Assembly: GCA_029981855.1 (NCBI GenBank)
Contig: JARRCS010000009.1
Coordinates: forward strand, 33,034 to 97,033
DNA length: 64,000 bases
Reading direction: 5' to 3'
Source of the DNA: Halanaerobiales bacterium
GTDB taxonomy: Bacteria; Bacillota; Halanaerobiia; Halanaerobiales; DTU029
Below, piece by piece: positions 25,553 through 34,897 of the stretch. The position numbers and the translations under genes are program-made. The notes beneath the pieces are model-generated. The model did not search any database, was not told the DNA's origin, and saw only the letters and a list, made by a program, of their open reading frames with translations. Positions within the stretch are counted from its first letter, which is position 1. The number at the start of each line of letters is the position of its first letter.

Positions 25553-26806
25553 CTAGCCCCGCCATTTACCGGGAGAGACTCCCTCAATCTTCTTGAAAAC
25601 CTTGGAAAAATAGCTCTGATCGTTGAAACCGACCAACTGAGCCACATTAACCAGGGAATGCCCCTCCTTTAATAACTGCTTTCCGGCCTCGATTCTGACC
25701 CGGTTAAGATAATCGGTATAACTGATCTTCATTTCATCTTTAAATAATTTGCTGAAATAGGATGGGTTAAGGCCGACCTCAGAGGCTACTTCATCCAGGC
25801 TGATATTTTTATCATAATTTTCCCTAATATAACTCATGGCCTTGTAGATAATATCCTTATTTTTGACATTCTGGATGGAGAAGGCACATTCAATAAACCT
25901 GTCCAGGACCTTTGTCAGCCACTCGGATAACTCATCTATGTCACTGACACCGTCAATATGCTCCAGGTACATATATTCCAGACCGAAGATTATCTCCAGA
26001 TCGGCATTGGCCTCAATTGCCGCCCTGGCCAGAACAACCATCAGTTCAATGGCCTTTGACTTGACAATGGCAAACTTGCCTCCACTCTGGAAGTAGATAA
26101 ATCCCAGGATTTCATTAAGGATCTCCCTGGCCCCCTGCTTGTCCGCCAGTTTTACCTTTAAGATCAGTTCATTCTCCTTCTCGAAGGGGTAGAGGCCATT
26201 CTCCAGGTTTATCTCTCCCTTTTTTAGACCATGAATCGTTTCGGCAATCCGGGCATTGATGACATTCATTTCCTGCTGTCTTTCCAGCCTGACAATATTT
26301 TCAACCATCAGATTCTTGGCCAACCTCAAAAGCAAGTCGGCCAGGTATCTGACCCGGATAGTATCAATAACTTCGTGTTTATTTAAACTTATTTTTAGGT
26401 CATTAAACCGGTGTTTTAAGAGAGGATTCTGCTGGATAATATCCTCAATTAAAGAATCATCAACCTTATGCATTAAGACGGGGCCACCGGTAAAAAAATA
26501 CTTCATCTTGTTATCTTCCAGGACGGGGACGGCCCAGTTGACCAGGCCATAAGGGCAGAAATAGATATAATAGTCACTCAATTTCTCCGCCTGTAAACCA
26601 CCGTATAAGTAAGATTGACGGCAGTCCTCCTTACCCTGGTCAAACTCCTTAACTAGCTGACAGAAGGAGCAGCTTTCATCTTCCCCGGGATGGCTGAAGA
26701 GCTCCTTCCCACCGGCGTCGAAGGCCTTGCAACCAACCCTTGTTGAAATACTGTAGGTTTCTATTAATTTTATCAGATCTTTCTTTTCTATTTTCTTATC
26801 TGCCAT
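25553..26806 (-). CDS. PocR-domain AraC family transcriptional regulator
   Basis: 417-residue regulator. Residues about 8-170 form a PocR sensory domain with its cysteine pattern (SCSFCQLVKEF, CRQSYLYGG, IYFCPYGLVNWAVPV). The middle (about 180-310) is helical. The C-terminal 100 residues are an AraC/XylS double helix-turn-helix (DEVASEVGLNPSYFSKLFKD and VAQLVGFNDQSYFSKVFKK). PocR domains sense small hydrocarbon or diol-like ligands in characterised cases. No obvious target operon is adjacent; repeat copies flank it on both sides. Confidence 0.9.
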   Translation of the reverse strand: MADKKIEKKDLIKLIETYSISTRVGCKAFDAGGKELFSHPGEDESCSFCQLVKEFDQGKEDCRQSYLYGGLQAEKLSDYYIYFCPYGLVNWAVPVLEDNKMKYFFTGGPVLMHKVDDSLIEDIIQQNPLLKHRFNDLKISLNKHEVIDTIRVRYLADLLLRLAKNLMVENIVRLERQQEMNVINARIAETIHGLKKGEINLENGLYPFEKENELILKVKLADKQGAREILNEILGFIYFQSGGKFAIVKSKAIELMVVLARAAIEANADLEIIFGLEYMYLEHIDGVSDIDELSEWLTKVLDRFIECAFSIQNVKNKDIIYKAMSYIRENYDKNISLDEVASEVGLNPSYFSKLFKDEMKISYTDYLNRVRIEAGKQLLKEGHSLVNVAQLVGFNDQSYFSKVFKKIEGVSPGKWRG

Positions 26807-26836
26807 CTTACTCCCCCCGCCAATTACCTTAAAACA

Positions 26837-26911
26837 ACTGCAAATAGATGTTGAAGAGAGGGTTCTCCTGAATCGGAATTTTGCAAAAAAGAAATTCCTC
26901 TGGTATTAAAC
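26837..26911. repeat. Rearranged copy C of the dispersed repeat
   Basis: Contains the core in inverted orientation (CAAATAGATGTT, 26841-26852) followed by a copy lacking its core (TCGGAA joined to TTTTGCAAAAAAG and AATTCCTCTGG). Looks like two copies rearranged against each other, upstream of the AraC gene. Confidence 0.5.
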
Positions 26912-27039
26912 ATGAGGATCATCCACAAGGGATGACCCTCTTAATGTCTAGTAAATTACGCACAAATGATTCTGTGGATAATTTACGACATCAACAAATT
27001 TACCTTTTTAATGATTATGGCGAAGCTAATTTGTTCTTT

Positions 27040-27693
27040 TTAATATTTTACCCTCTTGCCGGTAACAGTATAAATGGTCTCTTCTCCAATATTTGTTGCA
27101 TGATCACCAATTCTCTCCAGGGCTTTGGCTACACTGATAAATCGGACGACCTGGCTTATTTTTCTGGTACCTTCACTCTTATCAATCAGTTTGATACTGC
27201 TTTTATAGATCTGTTCAAAAATATTATCCGCTTCCTCATCTTTACGGCAGACAGCCTCAGCCAGGTCAACATTTTTGGTAATAAAAGCCTCCAGAGCAGC
27301 ATCTAACATCTCGGAAACGGTTTCCGCCAGTTCAGGAATCATTACTAAGGGTTCCAGATATTCTTCATTTTTAAGTTCCAGGACTGCTTCGGCGATATCA
27401 TTAGCCAGATCTCCGATCCTCTCCAGATCTCCCGCAATCTTGACCGCAGCAATATTGTTCCAGGTATCGCTTATTAGTGGCTGATTCATGGATAATAAGC
27501 GCGAGACCTTTTCTTCAACGGTAATTTGATAGTTATCCAGAACGTCATCCCGGTTAATGACCTTCTTGGCCAGAGCTGCGTCTTTACTATCCAGTGCCTT
27601 GATGGCATCCTGCAGCATCTCCTCTGCGACCTCACTCATATCACTTAAATCAGCCAGCAGTTGCTCCCATTTCTCATCGTATTTCTGTTCCAT
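27040..27693 (-). CDS. phoU: Phosphate transport system regulator PhoU
   Basis: 217-residue all-helical protein with two PhoU repeats (about 10-95 and 110-200). The metal-binding motifs are visible as DLERIGDLANDIAE and ALERIGDHATNIGEETIY. PhoU normally dampens the PhoR-PhoB response with the Pst transporter, but no pst or pho gene is adjacent, so it is an orphan copy here. A nine-codon leader frame lies 32 bases upstream. A 27-base repeat also found at 49647 lies just past the stop. Confidence 0.92.
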   Translation of the reverse strand: MEQKYDEKWEQLLADLSDMSEVAEEMLQDAIKALDSKDAALAKKVINRDDVLDNYQITVEEKVSRLLSMNQPLISDTWNNIAAVKIAGDLERIGDLANDIAEAVLELKNEEYLEPLVMIPELAETVSEMLDAALEAFITKNVDLAEAVCRKDEEADNIFEQIYKSSIKLIDKSEGTRKISQVVRFISVAKALERIGDHATNIGEETIYTVTGKRVKY

Positions 27694-27725
27694 TTGCCCT
27701 TTTCACTCTCCCCTCTCTCCCCTTT

Positions 27726-27752
27726 TTATTTAAATATTTCTTTATCGAGCAT
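27726..27752 (-). CDS. Possible 8-residue leader peptide upstream of phoU
   Basis: ATG with a perfect GGAGG site at 6-base spacing, reading MLDKEIFK then TAA, 32 bases upstream of the phoU start. Good translation signals but very short; it may be chance or a translated leader. Confidence 0.25.
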   Translation of the reverse strand: MLDKEIFK

Positions 27753-27870
27753 AGAATTCCTCCTTTTTTGGATTAAAATATTTTTCCTTTAAATTATTAA
27801 TATAACTTTTAGAGCAAATTACTGAAAAAGACTTCTCGGCCTCCTGCCTTCATTCCGACGGTCCGAATCA

Positions 27871-29535
27871 TTATTCAATAATAAAGTATTCATTAAGCTC
27901 ATACATTAGACTATAATAATCGGAGAGCATTCTCCGGGCGGAGAGCTGTATATAAGTAGATTTAATACTAGCCTGCATCATCCAGATCCATTTCTTCCGG
28001 TCCTGATAATAAGTAGGGATAACCTCTGTTAAAAGCACCCTGTAGAGGGACTCCAGATCATGCTGGTCCTGTATCCTTACCCTTTCCTGATGGGTACCGC
28101 TGAAATCATCCTCATCAAGACCGTCACCGAGCTGCCAGCCATTTTCATCGTGCCGGCAGATTTCAGGCCACCAGCCATCAAGGGTGCTTAAGTTTAAAAC
28201 CCCGTTCATGGCAGCCTTAATCCCTGATGTTCCACAGGCCTCCTTGGGCCTGCGGGGATTATTTAACCAGAGGTCACAGCCCCGGGTAAGGTAACGGGCA
28301 ATCTCCATATCATAATCCTCTAAAAAAATCACGCTCTCAGGGTATTTATCGGCAAACCCAACCTGTCTGGCCACTATCTCCTTACCGGTATCATCTAAAG
28401 GATGGGCTTTACCGGAAAAGATTAGCTGCATCTTCCCTTCCCTGAGCAGGGGAGCTATCTTTTCTTCATCAGTAAAGATAAAATCTCCCCGCTTATAGGG
28501 GGCAGCCCTTCTGGCAAAACCAATCAGAAGGGAATCGAACCTCAACCTCCGGCCCGACCTTCCTTCAACAAAATTAATCAGCTCTTCCTTCAGTTTCTGA
28601 TGTATCTGCCAGAGTTTTTCACCATCGTCCAGGGAGGAAATAATCTCCTCCGAGACCCAGGTAGGGCGGTGGACCCCGTTGGTAATCCCAATAATCTCCG
28701 AGCGGTTGGAGACATCTTCCCACATCTTATTTGCCGTCCGGCTGTGGAGCTTACTGACACCGTTACTGATATAGGAGAGGCGCAGTCCGGCAACGGTCAT
28801 ATTAAAGGGGGCCCCTCCGATCTCGACCATTTCTTCCAGACTTAAATTCTGCCCGGCTCCCATGTACTGAAGTAAGGCATGAGGATGTTCCTCATTGCCC
28901 TCGATCACTGGTGTATGGGTGGTAAAGACAACCTCCTCCCTGGTAGCCTCCCAGGCCTCATGAAAGCTCATTCCCTCTTCTTCCATCTTCTCCCTAATCA
29001 GCTCCAGACCGGCAAAAACGGCATGGCCTTCATTAAAGTGAAAGATATCTATATCTAGTTCGAGGGCCCTGATAGCCCTTACCCCACCGATACCCAGGAC
29101 CATCTCCTGGGCGATTCTCTCTTCAGCAAACCAGCCATAAAGCTGGCCCGTGATCCAGGGGTCCTCGTTTTCGGGCAAATCGGTATCCAGTAAAAAGAGG
29201 GGAGCATTAGCAAACTGGTCAACCATCCAAACCCGGCAGTAGACATCCCTTCCCCTAATCTTTACTTTAACTTTAACCCCGGTATCCTCCAGAAAATCAT
29301 ACCTATAAACAGGATAGCTATCAATAGGCCTTCTATCTTCGCTGATAACCTGCCTGGTATAGCCCTGTTTCCAGAGAATACCGATCCCGATCACCGGTAG
29401 TTTCATATCTTTAGCGGCCTTCAGGTAATCACCGGCCAGAATCCCCAGACCTCCGGCATAGATCTTAAAATTAGATTCCAGACCGTACTCCATACAGAAA
29501 TAGGCTACCTGCGGCAGATGTTCCACATCTTTCAT
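27871..29535 (-). CDS. glgP: Alpha-glucan phosphorylase (short form)
   Basis: 554-residue GT35 phosphorylase releasing glucose 1-phosphate from glycogen or maltodextrin. It belongs to the short class that lacks the ~250 extra residues of the classical enzyme. Visible are the N-terminal YFCMEYGLES and YAGGLGILAGDYLKAA segments, the central FTTHTPV, GITNGVH and RRAAPYKR motifs, and the PLP lysine in GTSGIKAAMNG. It lies downstream of the ROK kinase in the same orientation (103-base gap), fitting a storage-glycan to sugar-phosphate route. Confidence 0.93.
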   Translation of the reverse strand: MKDVEHLPQVAYFCMEYGLESNFKIYAGGLGILAGDYLKAAKDMKLPVIGIGILWKQGYTRQVISEDRRPIDSYPVYRYDFLEDTGVKVKVKIRGRDVYCRVWMVDQFANAPLFLLDTDLPENEDPWITGQLYGWFAEERIAQEMVLGIGGVRAIRALELDIDIFHFNEGHAVFAGLELIREKMEEEGMSFHEAWEATREEVVFTTHTPVIEGNEEHPHALLQYMGAGQNLSLEEMVEIGGAPFNMTVAGLRLSYISNGVSKLHSRTANKMWEDVSNRSEIIGITNGVHRPTWVSEEIISSLDDGEKLWQIHQKLKEELINFVEGRSGRRLRFDSLLIGFARRAAPYKRGDFIFTDEEKIAPLLREGKMQLIFSGKAHPLDDTGKEIVARQVGFADKYPESVIFLEDYDMEIARYLTRGCDLWLNNPRRPKEACGTSGIKAAMNGVLNLSTLDGWWPEICRHDENGWQLGDGLDEDDFSGTHQERVRIQDQHDLESLYRVLLTEVIPTYYQDRKKWIWMMQASIKSTYIQLSARRMLSDYYSLMYELNEYFIIE

Positions 29536-29638
29536 CCTATCAGCCCCTACTTAACATTTATATGTATAAGATACCCAAATTTGCCTCTATATATATTAAT
29601 ATAAAGATAAAATTTGCTAACCCTAAAAAATATAAAGA

Positions 29639-30598
29639 TCATCTCCTTCCAATCGCTACAGCGATAGCCCCCTTTACTCCGACCTCATCTCCTAACACAG
29701 CCTGTCGAATTTGTACTGAATTAAAGGCATTTTCAAAGGAATATTTCTTTAAGCTCTTTTGCATTGGTTCCATAATTAGGTCTCCTGCTTTCATAATTCC
29801 ACCACCCAGTATAATCATCTCTGGATTAAATATATTTAGTAGATTAGCTAAACCGATACCTAAATAATGTCCTGCTTTTACCCAAATTTCTTTGGCTGCC
29901 TCATCCCCCATTTTAGCAGCCTTAGCTATAATTCCTCCATCAATACTATCTAAATTTCCATTAGATAATTCCGAAATAATTGTATTCTGATGTTTTTCAA
30001 CTGCCTCTTTTCCCATTCTGCTTATAGCAGTTCCAGAAGCCAGGGCTTCTAAACAACCATAATTACCACAACCGCAGAGAGGACCATTAGGTTCAATAAC
30101 CATATGCCCAATCTCACCTGCTCCATCATTAGCTCCGTGGTAGATTTTGCGGTCAATGATGATTCCACCACCAATTCCGGTGCTGATTGTGATATATAGT
30201 AAATTATCTATCCCTTGACCTGCTCCAAACCACTTTTCACCTAAAGCTGCTGCATTAGCGTCATTCTCGAGGTTAACCGGAATACCCGTCTTTTCTTCCA
30301 GTATTTCAGAGATAGGAACATTCTCCCAGCCCAAATTGGGGGCCTGATAAACAAGTCCTTCTTCTATATTTAAAGGACCAGGAATTCCAACCCCCATTCT
30401 AACAATATCCTCATAATTAAAATTTACTTTATTAAGTACCTTATTAATTGAAACAATAATATTATCGATTACTTTATCTTTACCTTTGTGTTCTTCAGTC
30501 GGTAATTTTATCTTCGCTAAAATGTTACCTTCTTCATCAGCAACTGCGGTTAAAATCTTGGTTCCACCGAGGTCAATTCCTAAGAAATAATCTGCCAT
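29639..30598 (-). CDS. ROK family sugar kinase (glucokinase-like)
   Basis: 319-residue ROK kinase. N-terminal ATP-binding LGIDLGGTKILTAV, the catalytic/sugar-binding ENDANAAALGE, the STGIGGGII loop, and the zinc motif CGCGNYGCLEA are all present. I start it at ATG 30598, which has AGGAGGT; a longer frame has no site, and the paralogous fragment at 39072 begins at the same place. Last gene of the LacI-controlled sugar operon. It likely phosphorylates the sugar produced by the isomerases and dehydrogenases encoded upstream. A hairpin separates it from the preceding gene. Confidence 0.92.
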   Translation of the reverse strand: MADYFLGIDLGGTKILTAVADEEGNILAKIKLPTEEHKGKDKVIDNIIVSINKVLNKVNFNYEDIVRMGVGIPGPLNIEEGLVYQAPNLGWENVPISEILEEKTGIPVNLENDANAAALGEKWFGAGQGIDNLLYITISTGIGGGIIIDRKIYHGANDGAGEIGHMVIEPNGPLCGCGNYGCLEALASGTAISRMGKEAVEKHQNTIISELSNGNLDSIDGGIIAKAAKMGDEAAKEIWVKAGHYLGIGLANLLNIFNPEMIILGGGIMKAGDLIMEPMQKSLKKYSFENAFNSVQIRQAVLGDEVGVKGAIAVAIGRR

Positions 30599-30627
30599 AT
30601 AAAACCTCCTAATAAATGATAGTAAGA

Positions 30628-30653
30628 AAGGGCACCATTTAAAAGGCACCCTT
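30628..30653 (-). terminator. Intergenic hairpin before the ROK kinase gene
   Basis: 9-bp stem with two G-U pairs (30628-30636 with 30645-30653), 8-base loop, followed on the minus strand by TTTCTTACT. It could be a weak attenuator or an mRNA-stabilising element within the operon. Confidence 0.5.
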
Positions 30654-30675
30654 CATTTCTTCATATTTTCTTTAC

Positions 30676-31512
30676 TTATTCTAATTCATTTTCTATTGCT
30701 TTTAGATGATCTAGTGCAGCTTTTGCTATGGAGTCGGGGTGTGCAGACCTAGCATTGAATCCAACTTCCATAGTAACATAACCATCATAGCCTATATCTT
30801 TTAGTGCCTGAATTACTGGATAGAAGTCCATACCTCCTTGTCCGGGCGCAAGACGATCATAATCAGAAAGGTGAATATGCTTTAGGTGTTCACCCATTGT
30901 ATAAATATAATCTGATGGCACTTCATTGCGATAAAGTACATGGAATGTATCAAACATAACTTTAACATTTGGTAAACCAGACTGTTCCATCAAAAGGAGT
31001 GCATCGTCTGCTGTTTCTATTAAATTACTATCAGATGAAGTCGGTTCTACACAAATAGTAACTCCTTTTTCCTTTGCATGTTCACCGATTTGGATTAATG
31101 AATCTAAGCTATATTTCCATGCATCTTCTTGAGAAACTCCAAACATTCGCCATCCTGCAACATATAAAACTGTAGAAGCACCAAGATCCACTGCTAAGTC
31201 AACAACATCTTTATAATGTTGTACTGTCCATTCGCGCTCTTCTTTGATTGAAGAAGCGGGATTTGCACCCGGCCCACCACCAGGGGCGGGAAGAAGTGAA
31301 GAAGCTGCTATCCCTTCTTTGTCAAGGAGTTCCTTAATCTCTTTCCGGCGATTTTCATCTAAATAATATGGCCAGGCATGTGGTGCTGCACAACCAATCT
31401 CTATTCCGTCATAACCGATCTTACTTAAACGTTTAATGGTCTCGTCAATTGAATAAGATGGCACCCAGCAAGGAAAACTACTGTAAACCCATGTATTAAA
31501 TGCATATTTCAT
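30676..31512 (-). CDS. Sugar phosphate isomerase/epimerase (xylose isomerase-like TIM barrel)
   Basis: 278-residue AP-endonuclease-2-like TIM barrel. Metal ligands are suggested by CVEPTSSD, MFDTFHVLY, HLSDYDR and TMEVGF. The start chosen is ATG 31512 with GAGGAGG upstream. It is one of two such genes in the operon; the other (32711-33682) is only distantly similar. Likely converts a keto-sugar or inosose-type intermediate made by the dehydrogenases next to it. Substrate unknown. Confidence 0.87.
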   Translation of the reverse strand: MKYAFNTWVYSSFPCWVPSYSIDETIKRLSKIGYDGIEIGCAAPHAWPYYLDENRRKEIKELLDKEGIAASSLLPAPGGGPGANPASSIKEEREWTVQHYKDVVDLAVDLGASTVLYVAGWRMFGVSQEDAWKYSLDSLIQIGEHAKEKGVTICVEPTSSDSNLIETADDALLLMEQSGLPNVKVMFDTFHVLYRNEVPSDYIYTMGEHLKHIHLSDYDRLAPGQGGMDFYPVIQALKDIGYDGYVTMEVGFNARSAHPDSIAKAALDHLKAIENELE

Positions 31513-31544
31513 TTTTATATTCCTCCTCAAATTATTTTTGGTAT

Positions 31545-32585
31545 TTAATCTGTCGCAAAAACAACCTTTTGTGTTTTTCTTTCATCAAACAAACGGAAGG
31601 CTTTTTCTGCCTCTTCAAATTTAAACTTATGAGTAACTAGTTTTTCTACAGGCAGGTTTTTGTCGATAATAAATCTCGCTATTTCATCATATTCCCCAAT
31701 AGGGAAATACCATGAACCGATAACATTAAGCTGTTTACGGATAAATTGATCACTAGGATTAATAGTGGCTTTTGAATTTTCCCCAACAAAGGCAACACGG
31801 CCATGAGGCCTTACACAGTCCAGGGCATTATTCTCCGCAATCTCGTTTCCTGAGCAATCGATTGCTGCATCTGCCCCACGACCGTCAGTAATCTTCATGA
31901 TTTCTTCAACTACATCTGTATCTTTACCGTTTACAATATAGTTTGCCCCTAATTCCTTGGCCAGATTCAAACGATTTTCTACCAAATCAACAGCTATAAC
32001 AGTGGCTCCTAAACCCTTTGCTACCATTACTCCAGCTCCACCCATAGGGCCAATACCAAATATGGCAATTATATCTCTGCCAGAAATGCCTAATCTTTTT
32101 TGAGCATGGTACAAAGTACCAACAGCGTCAGTGGAAACGGCTGCAGTAACAAAGTCCATTTCATCCGGTATCTTCATGCAGTTCTCACCAGGAATAATAA
32201 TATATTCAGCATCCCCACCATGCAAGTCAAAACCTATACATTTAAATTCTTTACAGAACATTTTATAGCCACTTTTACAATGTTCACATTCTCCACAACC
32301 GAGAGCAAGGTAAATGGCTATACGATCACCTGGTTTAACATTTGTTACCCCATTACCAACTTCTTCTACAATACCAGCAGGTTCATGTCCAGGAATTATT
32401 AACCCACTTTTTGCAGCTTCACTATCAAGGACTGGATTACCGTAATATAAACTCATATCACTACGACAAATAGCTGAAGCTTTTATTTTAACTAATACTT
32501 CACCGTTTTTGGGTTCAGGTACATCAAATTCTTTTACTTCAACTTTTTTATCCCCAGGAAATACAACTCCCAGCATCTTTTTCAT
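31545..32585 (-). CDS. Zinc-dependent sugar/alcohol dehydrogenase (MDR family)
   Basis: 346-residue medium-chain dehydrogenase. The catalytic zinc site is CRSDMS with GHEPAGIVEEVG, the structural zinc lobe is CGECEHCKSGYKMFC, and the NAD-binding Rossmann loop is FGIGPMGGAGVM. It resembles sorbitol/L-threonine dehydrogenase-like enzymes of sugar catabolism. It sits between the two TIM-barrel isomerases. Together with the Gfo/Idh/MocA enzyme it gives the operon two oxidoreductases, suggesting oxidation and re-reduction of a sugar or cyclitol. Confidence 0.9.
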   Translation of the reverse strand: MKKMLGVVFPGDKKVEVKEFDVPEPKNGEVLVKIKASAICRSDMSLYYGNPVLDSEAAKSGLIIPGHEPAGIVEEVGNGVTNVKPGDRIAIYLALGCGECEHCKSGYKMFCKEFKCIGFDLHGGDAEYIIIPGENCMKIPDEMDFVTAAVSTDAVGTLYHAQKRLGISGRDIIAIFGIGPMGGAGVMVAKGLGATVIAVDLVENRLNLAKELGANYIVNGKDTDVVEEIMKITDGRGADAAIDCSGNEIAENNALDCVRPHGRVAFVGENSKATINPSDQFIRKQLNVIGSWYFPIGEYDEIARFIIDKNLPVEKLVTHKFKFEEAEKAFRLFDERKTQKVVFATD

Positions 32586-32710
32586 TATTGTTCCACCTCC
32601 ATTATAGATATTTTTTCACAAGTGTCTTAAATACAGTATTTAAAAAAGATTTTTATTGTATTTAAAAAAATATCACCTCCCTAAAAAATGTAATCTTAAT
32701 TTTTTTATTC

Positions 32711-33682
32711 TTATATCCACCACATTTCCCCTGGTTGTTCTTCGAAAATTACTTCCTTTAAGAAATTAACCGCCTTTAAGAAGCCTTCATCAATAGATGC
32801 CAGTGCATCTTCATGTTCTATACTGATAACCCCTTCATACCCCACAGTTCTAAGCATACTGATGATATCCTTCCAGTAATCATAGCCGTTGCCGTAACCT
32901 ACCGTCCTGAAGGTCCAGGAACGGTTCAGAATATCTGAATAAGGTTTGGTATCTAAAATTCCGTTGATTTCAACATTGTATCTGTCAATATATACATCCT
33001 TGGCATGGAAGTGGTAGATGGCTTTTTCTTGTCCTAAAACCTTAATGGCCTTGACGGGATCAATCCCCTGCCAGATTAAATGGCTGGGATCAAAGTTTGC
33101 TCCGATTATTTTACCAACTTCATTCCTTAATTTTAATAATGTTTCAGGGTTATAAACCACAAAATTAGGATGCATTTCGAAGGCAATTTTTTTCACATTA
33201 TGACTTTTAGCAAATTCTGCTTCCTCTTTCCAATAGGGAATTACCTTCTCTTCCCATTGCCATTTTAGCATCTCCGAGAAATCCTGAGGCCAAGGACATG
33301 TTATCCAGTTAGGATATTTATCACCTTCAGAACCACCCGGACAACCGGAAAAGGTTACCACGGTGTTAACACCAAGTTTTTCGGCTAAAAGAACTGTTTT
33401 CCGCCATATTTGGTGGTTGCTCTCGGCAATCTCTTTGTTTGGATGTAAGGGATTTCCATGACAACTTAACGCCGATATTTTAATATTCCTCTTCTCCAGT
33501 TTTTCTTTAAACTCTAATAACTTATTTTCGTCCCCAAGCAGTTCTTCAGGTTTACAGTGAGCATCTGAGGTAAAATTACCTGTTCCCAATTCCACAACAT
33601 TAACACCATATTTCTGGATAGTATCTAACATCTCTTCTAGATCTTTATTCTGGTATAAAACTGTTAAAACACCTAGCTCCAT
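32711..33682 (-). CDS. Sugar phosphate isomerase/epimerase (TIM barrel)
   Basis: 323-residue xylose isomerase-like TIM barrel. Characteristic segments are VELGTGNFTSDAHCKPEELL, SALSCHGNPLHP, FEMHPNFVVYNPETL, NFDPSHLIWQG and YHFHAKDV, with an ISIEHED strand near the C-terminus. Such proteins with a WQG-DP-AI motif accompany Gfo/Idh/MocA dehydrogenases in many sugar operons. Start ATG 33682 has a GGAGAGG site. It is followed by a 125-base AT-rich gap before the dehydrogenase gene. Confidence 0.88.
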   Translation of the reverse strand: MELGVLTVLYQNKDLEEMLDTIQKYGVNVVELGTGNFTSDAHCKPEELLGDENKLLEFKEKLEKRNIKISALSCHGNPLHPNKEIAESNHQIWRKTVLLAEKLGVNTVVTFSGCPGGSEGDKYPNWITCPWPQDFSEMLKWQWEEKVIPYWKEEAEFAKSHNVKKIAFEMHPNFVVYNPETLLKLRNEVGKIIGANFDPSHLIWQGIDPVKAIKVLGQEKAIYHFHAKDVYIDRYNVEINGILDTKPYSDILNRSWTFRTVGYGNGYDYWKDIISMLRTVGYEGVISIEHEDALASIDEGFLKAVNFLKEVIFEEQPGEMWWI

Positions 33683-33713
33683 GCAAAACACCTCTCCTTA
33701 AGTATATATTTCT

Positions 33714-34865
33714 TTATACTTTTACCCATCTATCTTTTTCAGTACTTTCCAGAATAGCTTCAACTAATCTGTTTTCATAATGGCCGTCTGCAAAAGTGGC
33801 AAAACTATAGTTTTCGGGATCTCCCTTTTCTAGTAAGCATCTATAAAAACTGTTAAGCATATTTTTAACCCCTTCAGACCAACCCTCAACATGTCCGCCG
33901 GGGTAATAAGCGTAATCTAAAGCATCCCTGCATAATAATGCCGGGTCTTTAACCAAAACCTCATTAGGCTTGTCTCTATACCCAATTACCAGTTCATTAG
34001 CCTTCTCCTGAGACCAGGAATAGGACTTCTTCGTTCCGTTAATCTCGATAAAAAGATCATTTTTATGACCGGCGCTGACTTGAGAGACCGTAAAACTACC
34101 CACTGCACCATTGGCAAATTTCAATAAGACTGTCGCATAATCCTCAGTATCGACCTTGATCTCTTCGTAATCTATATTTTCTTCTTCTTTATTCTTGAAG
34201 GTCTCTATGTCTCTTCTGGGTTTTTTCCTTACCGGAAGTACGGTCTTTAAATGAGCATATACCTCCACTATCTTCTGGCCGGAGAGATGCTGGGCCAGGT
34301 CACACCAGTGGGAACCAATATCGGCAACCGCCCTTGAACTTCCGCCCTTCTTTTTTTCAACCCTCCAATTATAATCGGTATCATATAGCAGCCAATCCTG
34401 AATATAATAGCCCCGAATAAGATAAATATCATCTCCCATATCCTTTTGTTTAATTCTGTTTCTGATCTCCTGGACTACGGGATACTGCCGGTAATTAAAA
34501 TTTACTGCATGATAGACATTATTCTCTCTAGCAAGTTCAAGCAATTCCTGTGACTCTACCGATGTCATTGAAAGAGGCTTCTCCGAGACTACATGTTTAC
34601 CCGCTTTAATAGCCTCTTTATTTATTTGATAATGGAGAAAATTGGGGGTGCAGTTATGAATGACTTCTATCTCTTCATCAGCCAATAGTTCCCTGTAATC
34701 TCCGTAGTACTTGCTGATATTAAACTCTGCTGCTTTCTCCTTTGCCAACTCTTCATTTGCTTCGGCTAAAGCTTCTATTTTAACGAAACCTAATCTTCTT
34801 AAAGCCTCAATATGAACCGGTCCTATAAAACCTGTACCAATGATTCCTACCTTGACTTCTCGCAT
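33714..34865 (-). CDS. Gfo/Idh/MocA family oxidoreductase
   Basis: 383-residue NAD(P)-dependent dehydrogenase. The N-terminal Rossmann domain starts VGIIGTGFIGPVHIEALRRL, the conserved catalytic-loop motif is VSEKPLSMT (EKP), and the C-terminal alpha/beta domain contains GGSSRAVADIGSHWCDLAQHL with the G-D-H motif. It probably oxidises a sugar or glycoside at C3 or a cyclitol. It is 32 bases downstream of the ABC permease gene, so import and oxidation are co-expressed. Confidence 0.92.
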   Translation of the reverse strand: MREVKVGIIGTGFIGPVHIEALRRLGFVKIEALAEANEELAKEKAAEFNISKYYGDYRELLADEEIEVIHNCTPNFLHYQINKEAIKAGKHVVSEKPLSMTSVESQELLELARENNVYHAVNFNYRQYPVVQEIRNRIKQKDMGDDIYLIRGYYIQDWLLYDTDYNWRVEKKKGGSSRAVADIGSHWCDLAQHLSGQKIVEVYAHLKTVLPVRKKPRRDIETFKNKEEENIDYEEIKVDTEDYATVLLKFANGAVGSFTVSQVSAGHKNDLFIEINGTKKSYSWSQEKANELVIGYRDKPNEVLVKDPALLCRDALDYAYYPGGHVEGWSEGVKNMLNSFYRCLLEKGDPENYSFATFADGHYENRLVEAILESTEKDRWVKV

Positions 34866-34897
34866 CTGTATATCCCTCCTTTTATATCATTCAAGTA

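Noticed and set aside
26921..26947. Hairpin GAGGATCATCC/GGATGACCCTC as a phoU or AraC regulatory element
   Set aside because: Imperfect pairing, no T-run, and it is embedded in rearranged repeat DNA; no support for a defined role.
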